Below are positions 1-8,843 of a DNA stretch of 45,880 nt, one piece after another. The translations under genes and the position numbers were made by a program. How positions within the stretch are numbered: position 1 is the stretch's first letter; each line of letters starts with the position of its first letter. The notes under the pieces are model-generated. The model was not told the DNA's origin and ran no database searches. It worked only from the letters and a program-made list of their open reading frames with translations. The stretch covers positions 1 to 45,880 of the forward strand of contig JASMMD010000008.1 in assembly GCA_030748335.1 (NCBI GenBank). Direction: 5' to 3'. The DNA comes from Candidatus Thalassarchaeum sp. (GTDB taxonomy: Archaea > Thermoplasmatota > Poseidoniia > Poseidoniales > Thalassarchaeaceae).

Positions 1-558
1 GCCAATGCGAGTGACGAGGATTTCAGAATCTATGTTTCCGTCAGGGACAAGGCCAACAACACCTATCCCGACGTAGAGATTCACATCATGACGTCCATGC
101 CTGTTCTGAGCATCGAGTCCCACCAACTCTACAGCGGAGGGTTGGATGCGGTCTCTGGACAGGTCGAGGTCTACACGGTAGTCGTCAGAAACGACGGACT
201 AATCGACGCGCAGATGGTTCAACTCAATGGGACCCTGTGCAACGACCTGAACTGCAACGACCCGACAGCGATCAGCGGCACTGACACTAGGGATGTGCCG
301 GCAGGCTCCGAGGCCGTGTTCGATATTGCGCTGGACCTCACGAGCATCGACCCTAATACCTACTACATCCAGTTCGAACTAAACAGTTCAGGATTCGATT
401 CCGTGGAGGAATACGCCTCCGATCAAATCAAGGTCCGCTCCCCGGCAATCGAGGAAACCACGGACTGGATTGGGTGGCTCTTGGGTGCATTGCTCGTGGT
501 AGCACTCCTGCTTCTGACGAGGGGCGGCGGTAGACGAAGGTCGTCAGCACCGTTCTGA
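1..558 (+). CDS. C-terminal part of a membrane-anchored surface protein with a CARDB-like domain (5' truncated)
   Basis: The reading frame is open from the first base of the window, so the gene starts outside it; 185 codons plus stop are visible. The visible part contains a beta-sandwich-like segment with the features of CARDB/NEW3-type domains: alternating hydrophobic strands, a phrase like VVVRNDGLIDAQMVQLNGT, and a DVPAGSEAVFDIALDL strand. Near the end is one strongly hydrophobic helix (WIGWLLGALLVVALLLL), followed by a short Arg-rich tail (RGGGRRRSS). That pattern is a C-terminal membrane anchor with the bulk of the protein outside the cell. The next gene, a subtilase, starts about 60 bp downstream on the same strand, so the two may be co-expressed. 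The catalytic or binding role cannot be judged because the N-terminal portion is missing. Confidence 0.75.
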   Translation, partial: ANASDEDFRIYVSVRDKANNTYPDVEIHIMTSMPVLSIESHQLYSGGLDAVSGQVEVYTVVVRNDGLIDAQMVQLNGTLCNDLNCNDPTAISGTDTRDVPAGSEAVFDIALDLTSIDPNTYYIQFELNSSGFDSVEEYASDQIKVRSPAIEETTDWIGWLLGALLVVALLLLTRGGGRRRSSAPF

Positions 559-618
559 TGCATCTGGTCTGACCTATAGGGCTATGACTCCTCAGCGGTG
601 CGGCACGGCGAGGTAAGT

Positions 619-1854
619 ATGGGATCCATGGACAACCTCGAGCTTCTACCCGAGCCAGAAGAGCCCAGGATGATGACCACCATCGATCCTGATGCCCCGG
701 GCTACCCGGGCGAGGCCTACGGAGTCTCGGACGAGGAGGCGAGGGAGTTGCGCTCGCCCGCCTTCCCCCTGAAGGAGATCCTGTGGCCATGGGGAGCGAT
801 CACATTCGCATTCGGAGCAGCATTCATGCTTCTTGTCTGGCCCCACATCAACGCCTACCTCGCTCCCGTTTTGCCTGAGACGGAATGGGCTTACGATTCG
901 ACCGGAATCCGGGAGCTGCAGGAATCCGGGCTCGACGGCTCTGGGGTTCACGTGTGCATGGTCGACACGGGAATCGACGCCTCGCATCCGGACTTCTCGA
1001 ATCTGACTTTGGCAGGGTTCAGGGACTTCTATGAGGGGGAACACGACGTCGTCAGGGACGTAGGGGAGGACTCACACGGGACTATGATGGCCGGACTTCT
1101 GGCGGCCGACGGCAAGTTCCGAGGGGCAGCCCCCGAAGTTGACCTCTCCGTCGCCTTGGCCCTCGGCCCCTCAGGAACATCCGGACAGGAGGACAGGGTT
1201 GCCCAGGCCATCCGATGGTGCAGGATAACCCAGAAGGCAGACATAGTCAGTCTCAGCCTCGGCAGCGAGCCTGGCGACGGCATGGGGATTCAATCCGAGA
1301 CCACACTAGCTGTGCAGGAGGCTCTGGACGCAGGTATCTTCGTTGTCGCCGCGGCCGGTAACACCGGGGACGATCCCGAAATCTCCGATGTTTCGGTTCC
1401 CGCCAACCTCCCCGGTGTGATAGCAGTAGGATCATCCACACGCAGCGGCGGTGTGTGGTCGAACTCCGCAGGCGGTTCCTTGACCAATCCCTACGGCGAT
1501 GGGAACAGGAGCTACCCCGACCAAAAGCCCGAGGTCACCGCCCCTGGAGTGCTGCTGTTTTCGACGACTACGACGCTAATTGAGCCGCCTTACGCGTATT
1601 CCACTGGGACTAGCGACTCGACAGTCTTGGTTACCGGCGCACTGGCGTTGATTCTCGAACTGCATGGCGCCGCGCTGGCAGGAGATGACGGGGTCATCGA
1701 TTCAGATGAGATGGGGATTGTCAAGAGGGCCCTAGCGAGTTCTTGTGACAAGACCGGCATCGACGGCAGTCCGCACGATGCCCGAGGGGGGTACGGAATC
1801 CTTGATGCAGTACAGTGGGCTTCCGACATCGCATTCGAGTTGAATTTAGCCTGA
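619..1854 (+). CDS. Membrane-tethered subtilisin-like serine protease (peptidase family S8)
   Basis: This is a subtilase with all catalytic motifs. Counting from the ATG at 619, Asp116 lies in MVDTGID, His153 in DSHGTMMAG, the oxyanion Asn248 in AAAGNTG and Ser332 in GTSDS. The first ~55 residues are polar and acidic and are followed by one hydrophobic helix (about residues 58-80, WPWGAITFAFGAAFMLLVW). The protein therefore looks like a type II membrane protein with the protease domain outside the cell. There is no obvious inhibitor-type propeptide. A GTG at 598 would add 7 residues; I prefer 619 because GAGGT at 610-614 precedes it, and ATG 628 is a further option. The Ser motif is unusual in carrying Asp-Ser after GTS instead of the common Met-Ala. 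It sits between two anchored surface proteins and may process surface or extracellular proteins, which is an inference. Confidence 0.9.
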   Translation: MGSMDNLELLPEPEEPRMMTTIDPDAPGYPGEAYGVSDEEARELRSPAFPLKEILWPWGAITFAFGAAFMLLVWPHINAYLAPVLPETEWAYDSTGIRELQESGLDGSGVHVCMVDTGIDASHPDFSNLTLAGFRDFYEGEHDVVRDVGEDSHGTMMAGLLAADGKFRGAAPEVDLSVALALGPSGTSGQEDRVAQAIRWCRITQKADIVSLSLGSEPGDGMGIQSETTLAVQEALDAGIFVVAAAGNTGDDPEISDVSVPANLPGVIAVGSSTRSGGVWSNSAGGSLTNPYGDGNRSYPDQKPEVTAPGVLLFSTTTTLIEPPYAYSTGTSDSTVLVTGALALILELHGAALAGDDGVIDSDEMGIVKRALASSCDKTGIDGSPHDARGGYGILDAVQWASDIAFELNLA

Positions 1855-1909
1855 ATACCGGGAATTGGCCCCAAACTCCAATCGAGCCTACGGCTCGACG
1901 CTACCCTAT

Positions 1910-1917
1910 GATTAAAT
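1910..1917 (+). promoter_or_regulatory. TATA-like element of the beta-helix surface protein gene
   Basis: GATTAAAT is centred about 27 nt before the ATG at 1941. That is the spacing expected for an archaeal TATA box of a leaderless transcript, and it favours 1941 over the upstream in-frame ATG at 1908, which the box would overlap. The element resembles GATTAAAG in front of the S15 gene. Confidence 0.45.
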
Positions 1918-1940
1918 CCGTTCCCGATTCCCCGTGGCGC

Positions 1941-4900
1941 ATGGCTAACGCCAGACGCATGCGCAGCCACCTTCTCGTCATGCTGATGCTGACGAGCCTC
2001 TTCGTCGCCCTTGTCGGTCCTGCTGCCCCTGTCTCAGCCAACAACGAGACCACCTCCGGGACCGTCTCTGGCACCGAGACCTGGTCGGGCACGCACACCC
2101 TCTCGGGTGATGTCGTGATTGCGTCCGGAGCCAAACTCATCATCCAACCCGGTACCACGGTCATATTCCCCAATGGCACCCATTTGGACGTCCGAGGCAA
2201 CCTGTGCGCCGGGGTATCCAACTGCGGCGCGAGCTCCAACTCTAACTCGGCTTCGAAGATTACCATGCGCTGGACTGACCCAGCCAACGGCAGCGCCACC
2301 GGAGAATGCTACGGGATGAGCTACGGAAACCAGCAGATCTGGGTCAGGGACCCATCGTGCTACGAAGGGGTCTTGATTCGTAACTCAATCGACCTATCTC
2401 AGACCGGCTTGAGGCACATCACCATCGACGGCGCCTGGGGAATCCCCTACTACATCCCGACAGTGTATCAATGGAGGTACGGCGCCCTAGTCATCGATGG
2501 CGCAGCCCCAGTCCTTACAGAGATGGTATTCACTGACATCAACACCACCAGCCTCCTGACCACTAACCTCGCTCAGCCCCATCTCGTGGGAGGGGAGTTC
2601 ACTGTTGGCACCGACGAAGAGAGCAACGTGCGCGGCTCGGCGATACAGATCTACGGCTCCGGAACGCCGGTGACGCCCCTGATTCTTGATTCTCCTGAGT
2701 TCATTGGCACCAACGTGGGCTGCAGTCGACAGGCTCCCAGCCGCCCTGCAGTGTGGGCTGAGGACACATTCATCGAGGTTAACGACGCCAGCGTGATTGG
2801 CGACTACGGCATCAGCATGCGACATTCCGCAGGTATCATCTCCAACTCGGTCTTCACCGTGAACTGCAACGGCATCGACATCAACAGCAGGAAGTCGGTC
2901 TCCAATGTCGATTACTCTATCGAGGTGGTCGCCAACGAGATAGAGACCGGGGATGGCGCCCCGATTACCGTCTTCCAAGGTGGTTTGGCTAATATCATCG
3001 CCAACGACATGGAGGGTGCCGCTGAATCATCCGGAATAGCCATCGAGTCGAGCGAGGTGACAATAAACAACAACGATATCGGACCGGTCGGCGGTTGGAA
3101 TGGGCTCTGGCTCCTCGGCTCGTTCGACGTCGTCGCGGAGAACAACACCATCCACGGTATCGCCAGGGAGCCTGTTCGAGCAGGTGAGTACGGTAACAGC
3201 GCTCCCGCGCCTTCGGCATCTAGGATTTACCTCGCTAACAATACCATATCCAGCGATGGTTCGGGAGTTTGCTCACAGACCAAGTACGACGACTGGGGCG
3301 GCGACTTCACCTGTCCTGTGGTGCACGCATACAGGGCCGGCGTCTCGATGTATGACAACACCATCAACGTGCCAGATGGCTCCGACGCTGATGGAATACG
3401 GGCTGTGGGTGCCCTGTTAGACATCCAGAGGAACACCTTCAACATCCCGGGTACGGGGGCAATAGTGACCAATTACAACGACGGCTACGCCGGCTCCCAA
3501 CACTACGGAACACTCGGCTTCTTCTCGCAGAACACGTGGTCTGGCGTGGGCATGACATACAACGTAACGAACAGCGCGATCACCGTACAGTCTGAGTACA
3601 TCCCGAGTCCTCCCCCGGGAGAGTACCCCGTCCAGCTCGTCTGGTCGGACCAAGAGGCTTGGCCGGCCAACCAGTTCCAGACTTCGATTGTGCCGACCTT
3701 CGTCAAGGAGTGCCCGAATTGCGACGACTTCACCCCCCGGGGGTTCCCCTTGGCTGTCAACATGGATAACAACTCCACTACCTTCACCTTCGCCAACCTG
3801 TCCAATCTTGATCGCACCAAGATACACATCGAGACCCAACCAACCCCCTACGCGGTCCAGGTGCGCAGAGCCGAGATGGTACGCTTCCAGACGCTGGTCG
3901 ACGGCGAGCGAGTCCAAGACACCAATGTACTGATCGAGGATGCCTTGGGGAACGACCTTTACTCGCTTTACACCGACAACGACGGCTACACACCGTGGTT
4001 CGCCCTACCCTCAGACTTCCATCTGGATATTAGGGGGCTAGGGGGAGGGGACAATCCCGACGGCTTCGCCGATGACGAGTACGAGGACTCCTGCTTCGAC
4101 GGCATCGATAATGACGGGGATCTAACCGTCGACGCCGATGATGAGGACTGCGACCACCTCGCTGGCACCAGAGAGATGTCCCGCTACTACTACACCGCGT
4201 ACAAGTTCGGCTCAGGGTACGACCGCAGCGACTTCACCTTGTCCGACACCACCCTGCAGGACACAATCAACCTCGTCAACGAGGCCCCTACTGTCTACGT
4301 CACGCAGTCCGACGGTCACTCATACCGCAGGGTGGTCAACCTGTCTGGCAGTGCTCACGACGGGCAGCTAGCGGGCATCTACGCCTCCGACGAGCTGGCG
4401 CAGTGGGACCAGGGGGGATACGTCCACGAGGTTCAGGTCAGAGACCCCTTCACCAGTGAATGGAGCTCTGCGGGGCTCGCCGTGGACACCAGCGGCACGG
4501 CCGAGGGACAGGTCACCAAGGCCAACCGGCCGTTCAGCTCTTGGTACTACGAAATGGACATGGGCAACAGAGAGGAGGGCGACTACGTGTTCGAGATCAG
4601 GGCGTTCGATGGCATCGACTACAGCCCCATCATCTACCGCACGATCAAGCTCAACGTGCAGGCTCCGACGATATCGGTGACCTCTCCGAGTTCGTTCTCC
4701 ACCCACTCAGAGGGGACCGTTACCTTCGAGGGCACGGCCTTCGACCACTACGGCTGCCCGATACAGTGCAGCTCCGACATCCATGACATCTACTTCCACA
4801 TCGAAGGTCCAAACTTCGACGTGACCACGCCTGCAGAGGGTGGGCCCGACTGGTCATGGACTTGGGACTTCAGCGGCCTGCCGAAGGTGACCTCAACCTA

Positions 4901-6260
4901 CACGTTCACCGTGTGGGCCTCAGACTCCGACTTCTGCGAGGGCTTCGTCGACGAGTGCGAGCCTGTGGAACTTACCCTAACCATAGACAACTCGAACAGC
5001 GCCCCGTTCATCAGCGTCATCGCCCCTTACGACGGCCAGAGGCTGTCGGTCTCCACGGAGACTGTGTTTGAGGGGGTAGCTCGGGACAACGACGGCTCGG
5101 TATCAAGAGTCGACTTTGAGATCAAGGATGTCGCCAACAACTACCTGTTGGTGCTGTCAGACTCGATTACCGACTTCGCACCTAACGGGGCTTGGTCCAT
5201 GGAGTGGGATTCGACCAACCTCATGCACGACATGCAGTACCTCGTGCGCTTCCGCTCTTACGATGGCTATGACTACAGCGAATGGGAAGAGGTCGTCATT
5301 GTCGCTGACAACCCGCCGGACGCTGGCAACAGTCAGCCTACCTTCGACTCGATGGGATGGTCGGATGAAATCACCCTCTTCTGCGAGACTGAGTCGCAGT
5401 CCCAGGATCGCTGCACTAGAGGAGAGATAGACCTACTCGATTACTTCGACGACGTCGATCCCGGCCAAGAACTCATCCTGTCGGTGTATGACGACGAATC
5501 GACCGCCAGCGATGACCACTTCGGCATCGTGATTAACGTCGCGATGAGCGGTGTGACCACCTACAACCCAGTGTCGATGTTCTTCTACGACACCGACATG
5601 ACGACTTGGACACTCGAGAACGTCGTCTTCGTCGCGACCGACACTTATGGCTCGAAGATTAACTCCAATCCAGTCACCTTCACCGTGGTCGGCATCCAGT
5701 TCGCCATTACCCCGCCCGAGCAGACCACAATCCCCGAGGACGGTCGGGCCATATTCACCGGGGTCGGTTTGCCCGGCAAGACCGTCAGCGTCACCATCGC
5801 CGGCAACACCGTGAACAACACCGTGGTCGGTGAGGACTCTACGTGGTCGCTGGGAGTCCCCGCCTCGAGGGTAGATGGGACGACAACTCCCGTTTTCAAG
5901 TACGGTGGAAACAATTTCGAGAGCGCTAGCATCACCGTGTCCGACTCCGCTGGAGGGGGAATGGGGCTTGGTTCGATTATCGTCCTACTATTGGTCGTCA
6001 TAGCCGTTATCGGCGGGCTGGTCTACTTCTTCGTCGAGTTCGAGGAGGAGGAGGATGAGCAGTTGGACGGCACCTCCGAGGCCAAGCAGGAGAGTGCGGA
6101 GGAGGATGACGACGACTACGCATGGGCCAAGGAGGCCGGAATCGTACAGAACGAGCCGGAACCGGAGTCTCGATTGCAGAGACACGACGATCACCCTGGG
6201 TGGTTGTGGGACCCCGATAATGAGGAATGGGTCCCCGACCCCGAGCATTCTGACGCTTGA
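1941..6260 (+). CDS. Giant surface protein: beta-helix, metal-binding motif, Ig-like repeats, C-terminal anchor
   Basis: About 1439 residues. It starts with a classical signal peptide (basic MANARRMR, hydrophobic core LLVMLMLTSLFVALVG, cleavage near PVSA-NN). Roughly residues 40-530 are parallel beta-helix-like, rich in Asn ladders and short rungs such as INNNDIG and AENNTIHG. Around residues 712-735 is a CFDGIDNDGD..VDADDEDC segment matching the Asp-rich Cys-flanked metal-binding motif of MopE-like proteins. Three or more Ig/fibronectin-like modules follow, beginning near APTVYVTQSDG, APTISVTSPSS and APFISVIAPYDG. The C-terminus has one membrane helix (about residues 1339-1362) and an acidic cytoplasmic tail ending in a Trp-rich PGWLWDPDNEEWVPDP motif. 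Beta-helix plus Ig modules suggests polysaccharide or surface binding; no catalytic residues were recognised. The ATG at 1908 is an alternative start but places a TATA-like box inside the gene. Confidence 0.85.
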   Translation: MANARRMRSHLLVMLMLTSLFVALVGPAAPVSANNETTSGTVSGTETWSGTHTLSGDVVIASGAKLIIQPGTTVIFPNGTHLDVRGNLCAGVSNCGASSNSNSASKITMRWTDPANGSATGECYGMSYGNQQIWVRDPSCYEGVLIRNSIDLSQTGLRHITIDGAWGIPYYIPTVYQWRYGALVIDGAAPVLTEMVFTDINTTSLLTTNLAQPHLVGGEFTVGTDEESNVRGSAIQIYGSGTPVTPLILDSPEFIGTNVGCSRQAPSRPAVWAEDTFIEVNDASVIGDYGISMRHSAGIISNSVFTVNCNGIDINSRKSVSNVDYSIEVVANEIETGDGAPITVFQGGLANIIANDMEGAAESSGIAIESSEVTINNNDIGPVGGWNGLWLLGSFDVVAENNTIHGIAREPVRAGEYGNSAPAPSASRIYLANNTISSDGSGVCSQTKYDDWGGDFTCPVVHAYRAGVSMYDNTINVPDGSDADGIRAVGALLDIQRNTFNIPGTGAIVTNYNDGYAGSQHYGTLGFFSQNTWSGVGMTYNVTNSAITVQSEYIPSPPPGEYPVQLVWSDQEAWPANQFQTSIVPTFVKECPNCDDFTPRGFPLAVNMDNNSTTFTFANLSNLDRTKIHIETQPTPYAVQVRRAEMVRFQTLVDGERVQDTNVLIEDALGNDLYSLYTDNDGYTPWFALPSDFHLDIRGLGGGDNPDGFADDEYEDSCFDGIDNDGDLTVDADDEDCDHLAGTREMSRYYYTAYKFGSGYDRSDFTLSDTTLQDTINLVNEAPTVYVTQSDGHSYRRVVNLSGSAHDGQLAGIYASDELAQWDQGGYVHEVQVRDPFTSEWSSAGLAVDTSGTAEGQVTKANRPFSSWYYEMDMGNREEGDYVFEIRAFDGIDYSPIIYRTIKLNVQAPTISVTSPSSFSTHSEGTVTFEGTAFDHYGCPIQCSSDIHDIYFHIEGPNFDVTTPAEGGPDWSWTWDFSGLPKVTSTYTFTVWASDSDFCEGFVDECEPVELTLTIDNSNSAPFISVIAPYDGQRLSVSTETVFEGVARDNDGSVSRVDFEIKDVANNYLLVLSDSITDFAPNGAWSMEWDSTNLMHDMQYLVRFRSYDGYDYSEWEEVVIVADNPPDAGNSQPTFDSMGWSDEITLFCETESQSQDRCTRGEIDLLDYFDDVDPGQELILSVYDDESTASDDHFGIVINVAMSGVTTYNPVSMFFYDTDMTTWTLENVVFVATDTYGSKINSNPVTFTVVGIQFAITPPEQTTIPEDGRAIFTGVGLPGKTVSVTIAGNTVNNTVVGEDSTWSLGVPASRVDGTTTPVFKYGGNNFESASITVSDSAGGGMGLGSIIVLLLVVIAVIGGLVYFFVEFEEEEDEQLDGTSEAKQESAEEDDDDYAWAKEAGIVQNEPEPESRLQRHDDHPGWLWDPDNEEWVPDPEHSDA

Positions 6261-6326
6261 ATCAACGTCGCTCGCCATTCGCTAACATTCTTGAGTGGAC
6301 TGTCGCGCTCACAGAGTGTGACCACC

Positions 6327-8843
6327 ATGACAGTTCCCCGTCCAGGGGTTCAGGAGCGCATCTTGCTGCATCTGAGGGACTACGTCGATCACGCCGACAA
6401 GGTCGAGGTCCCATTCGCCCTCTCACAAATGGGCATCGCCAACGCAGTCGCCATCGCCCGCTCGAATGTGCCAAGGGCGATTGCCGGGATGAGGGAGCAG
6501 GGGCACCTGATAGAGAGGCAGGCTCACGTCACAGGGGTGTCACGCAAGAGGAAGGCCTACTTCCTGACCGAGGACGGCGCCAAGATTGCTGATGACATCT
6601 GGAATAAGGTCAGCACCCAACCGGTTCGCTTGGTCCACCCCGATGGCCGCTCCGAGACCCTAGAGCTGGCTCAGGCACTGCAGTCAACCGACCTGCCTCT
6701 GCGCCACGTTGACTTCCTGAGGTACATCGATGACACCGGAACCGTTGACCTCTCAACCCTGTCTGCCGAGTTGATCGAGAGAGACCTCTCAAAACACATC
6801 GAGAAGCAGCTGGTCACCTCGCTGAACGACCTGCCGAGGATAAGACGATTCTTCGGCAGAGAATCCGAGATAGACAGTATGGTCGCGTTGCTGGAGGATC
6901 ATTCCAGCTCGATACTGGTACCGGGCATAGCCGGCATAGGGAAGACAGCACTGGCCGGCAAGCTGCTGGAGAGATTCACCCACAGGAGGAACCTGCTGTA
7001 CCACAGGTGCCAAGACTGGGAAGGATCGCGTGCATTCTTCGAGGCCACCTCGGAATGGCTCTCCGCGTTGGGTCACAACGACTTGTCGGATTATCTCGCA
7101 GTAACTCCCGTACCGCAGGCCTCGATGACTGTCAATCTGATTGTTGAGGGGTTGCAGGACTCTCCTGCGCTGATTGTCGTCGATGACCTGCACAAGGTAG
7201 GGGACGAGGCTCTAATCTCGGCTCTGAGGGCCCTGACTCTGAAGATCCCAGAGCTCAACAGCGTCGGCCTCGTCATGTTCTCTCGCTCTTTCAGGATGGT
7301 GGTCCCGGAGGAGGACTCCTCAGGCAGGATAGTCACTCTAGTGATGCCTCTGGAAGGCCTCGACCAAGATTCGAGTCGGCAGATTCTCACTGCAATGCCG
7401 AATTTGGAGATGACCCAGTTCTTGCATATCTACACCCTTTCGAGAGGCCACCCGCTGGTGTTGGAGCTAATCAACAGGGGGAGCGTCGGCGAGACCTTCC
7501 ACGCCACACTGGAGGCGTTCGTGGAGCAGGAGATATTCAGTCGCTTGTCCGGACCCGAGAAGCGCCTTTTGGGGGCTATCGCCGTGTTCAGGGAACCGAT
7601 GCCACTGGAGGCCATCAGCGACATCGAGACCGAGACCGACCTTCTCGACGGATTGGTCGAGAAAGGGCTCGCCCGGCAGGCCGACAGCGAGAACTACGAT
7701 GTCCACGACCTAGTCCGCGAGTTCCTGACCCGCTCAATGGATGAGTCACTGCGCCAAGAGCTGCACTCGAATGCCAAGACCTGGTACCGCACTCGTTATG
7801 GGGCCGCTGCAGAGCGCATCGAGTACATACACCACCTCAACGAGTCTGGCGACATCGAAGGTCTCGCAGAGGTCCTCTCCACTGAGGGCCACGGACTAGT
7901 CAACGCAGGGCACACAGAACTGCTCGGAATTCTCAGGGCTCTCGATGGCCAGAGCTTCGACCCCGAGAGCTGGTGCGTCATCAGGGAGCTGCGCGGGGAC
8001 ATCCTGTCAATTCAGGGTCGCTGGGACGAGGCTGAGAACGAGTACGAGGCCGCCATCCCGCTGGCTCGCAAGCACAAGATGGGGCGCGAGCTGGCGAGGC
8101 TACTGTCCGCCAGGGCCGACATTGCAGTCAAGCGCGGCGCGATGGACGACGCGCTCGAGATGCACCGCAAGTCACTGGAGATCCAGATCTCCATGAGGGA
8201 CGCTGTCGGTGCGGCCCGATCCTACAACAACATGGGCTACATCTACAGGCGCAGGGGCGACAACCGACGCGCTTTGGAGGTGTACGGCAATGTGGAGGGC
8301 CTGCTCGACGCCGAGAGCGGCCCGGAGCTATGTGACGCTAGGATCCGTCTTGCATCGGCCTTCCTAGAGATGGGCGAGATGGATCGAGCTGGGGACCATG
8401 CAATGAAGGCGTTCGAGGAGTCCGAGGAGCAGACGGACATAGTCCACGCTCGCGCAAGGGCGGTACTTGGGAGGTATTACGCACGCGCTAAGGAGAACGA
8501 GCTGGCCATGCAGTACTACTCGGAGGCATTGGAGATACTATCGGACCAGGCCGACCCCGGCAGCGCAGTCGAGGTCGCGATGCTGCTCGGACAGGTCTTA
8601 AGCGACGCCGGGCGCAGAGAGGAGGCCGCAGAGCACTACATGGACGCGCTCCTGCTGGCCGAGGCAAACGACTTCAGAATGCTGCAGGGAGAGCTTCTGG
8701 CACGTCTGGGAGAGGTCGAGAGCGACCGCTCGCAGAAAGTGGAGTATCTGCAGCGCTCGTTGACCGTGTTCAGGGAGCTCGGCGCCGTCGACAGGATGAG
8801 GGAGGTCCAGACCTCGGTCCATAGGGCAGTGATGGGCAACTAG
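6327..8843 (+). CDS. Winged-helix / STAND NTPase / TPR regulator
   Basis: About 838 residues in three parts. The N-terminal ~95 residues look like a MarR-like winged helix, with a recognition region around NVPRAIAGMREQGHLI and a wing near SRKRKAYFLTEDG. From about residue 175 comes an NTPase of the STAND/AP-ATPase type: FFGRESEID, a Walker A motif GIAGIGKT (about residues 200-207) and a Walker B ALIVVDDLHKV (about 281-291). After a winged-helix-like section, residues ~500-838 form tetratricopeptide repeats (e.g. GRWDEAENEYEAAI, GDNRRALEVYGN, NELAMQYYSEAL). This architecture is known from MalT/AfsR-like regulators, in which TPRs sense a signal and the NTPase controls oligomerisation. Start choice: ATG 6327; in-frame TTG 6291 and GTG 6318 are alternatives. 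It overlaps the convergent hydrolase gene by 4 nt. The ligand is unknown; adjacent surface-protein genes are possible targets. Confidence 0.8.
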   Translation: MTVPRPGVQERILLHLRDYVDHADKVEVPFALSQMGIANAVAIARSNVPRAIAGMREQGHLIERQAHVTGVSRKRKAYFLTEDGAKIADDIWNKVSTQPVRLVHPDGRSETLELAQALQSTDLPLRHVDFLRYIDDTGTVDLSTLSAELIERDLSKHIEKQLVTSLNDLPRIRRFFGRESEIDSMVALLEDHSSSILVPGIAGIGKTALAGKLLERFTHRRNLLYHRCQDWEGSRAFFEATSEWLSALGHNDLSDYLAVTPVPQASMTVNLIVEGLQDSPALIVVDDLHKVGDEALISALRALTLKIPELNSVGLVMFSRSFRMVVPEEDSSGRIVTLVMPLEGLDQDSSRQILTAMPNLEMTQFLHIYTLSRGHPLVLELINRGSVGETFHATLEAFVEQEIFSRLSGPEKRLLGAIAVFREPMPLEAISDIETETDLLDGLVEKGLARQADSENYDVHDLVREFLTRSMDESLRQELHSNAKTWYRTRYGAAAERIEYIHHLNESGDIEGLAEVLSTEGHGLVNAGHTELLGILRALDGQSFDPESWCVIRELRGDILSIQGRWDEAENEYEAAIPLARKHKMGRELARLLSARADIAVKRGAMDDALEMHRKSLEIQISMRDAVGAARSYNNMGYIYRRRGDNRRALEVYGNVEGLLDAESGPELCDARIRLASAFLEMGEMDRAGDHAMKAFEESEEQTDIVHARARAVLGRYYARAKENELAMQYYSEALEILSDQADPGSAVEVAMLLGQVLSDAGRREEAAEHYMDALLLAEANDFRMLQGELLARLGEVESDRSQKVEYLQRSLTVFRELGAVDRMREVQTSVHRAVMGN

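Noticed and set aside
1815-1940. Start of the beta-helix gene inside the protease gene (TTG-like 1815) or at ATG 1908
   Set aside because: The 1815 start lacks a signal peptide at the N-terminus and overlaps the protease. A TATA-like box at 1910-1917 fits a start at 1941.
2487-4706. Several long minus-strand open frames inside the beta-helix protein gene (e.g. 2487-2978, 3417-3917, 4368-4706)
   Set aside because: They are antisense to a coherent 1439-residue protein with signal peptide and domains. Their translations are Arg/Val/His-rich with no recognisable motifs, as expected from G+C-rich shadow frames.
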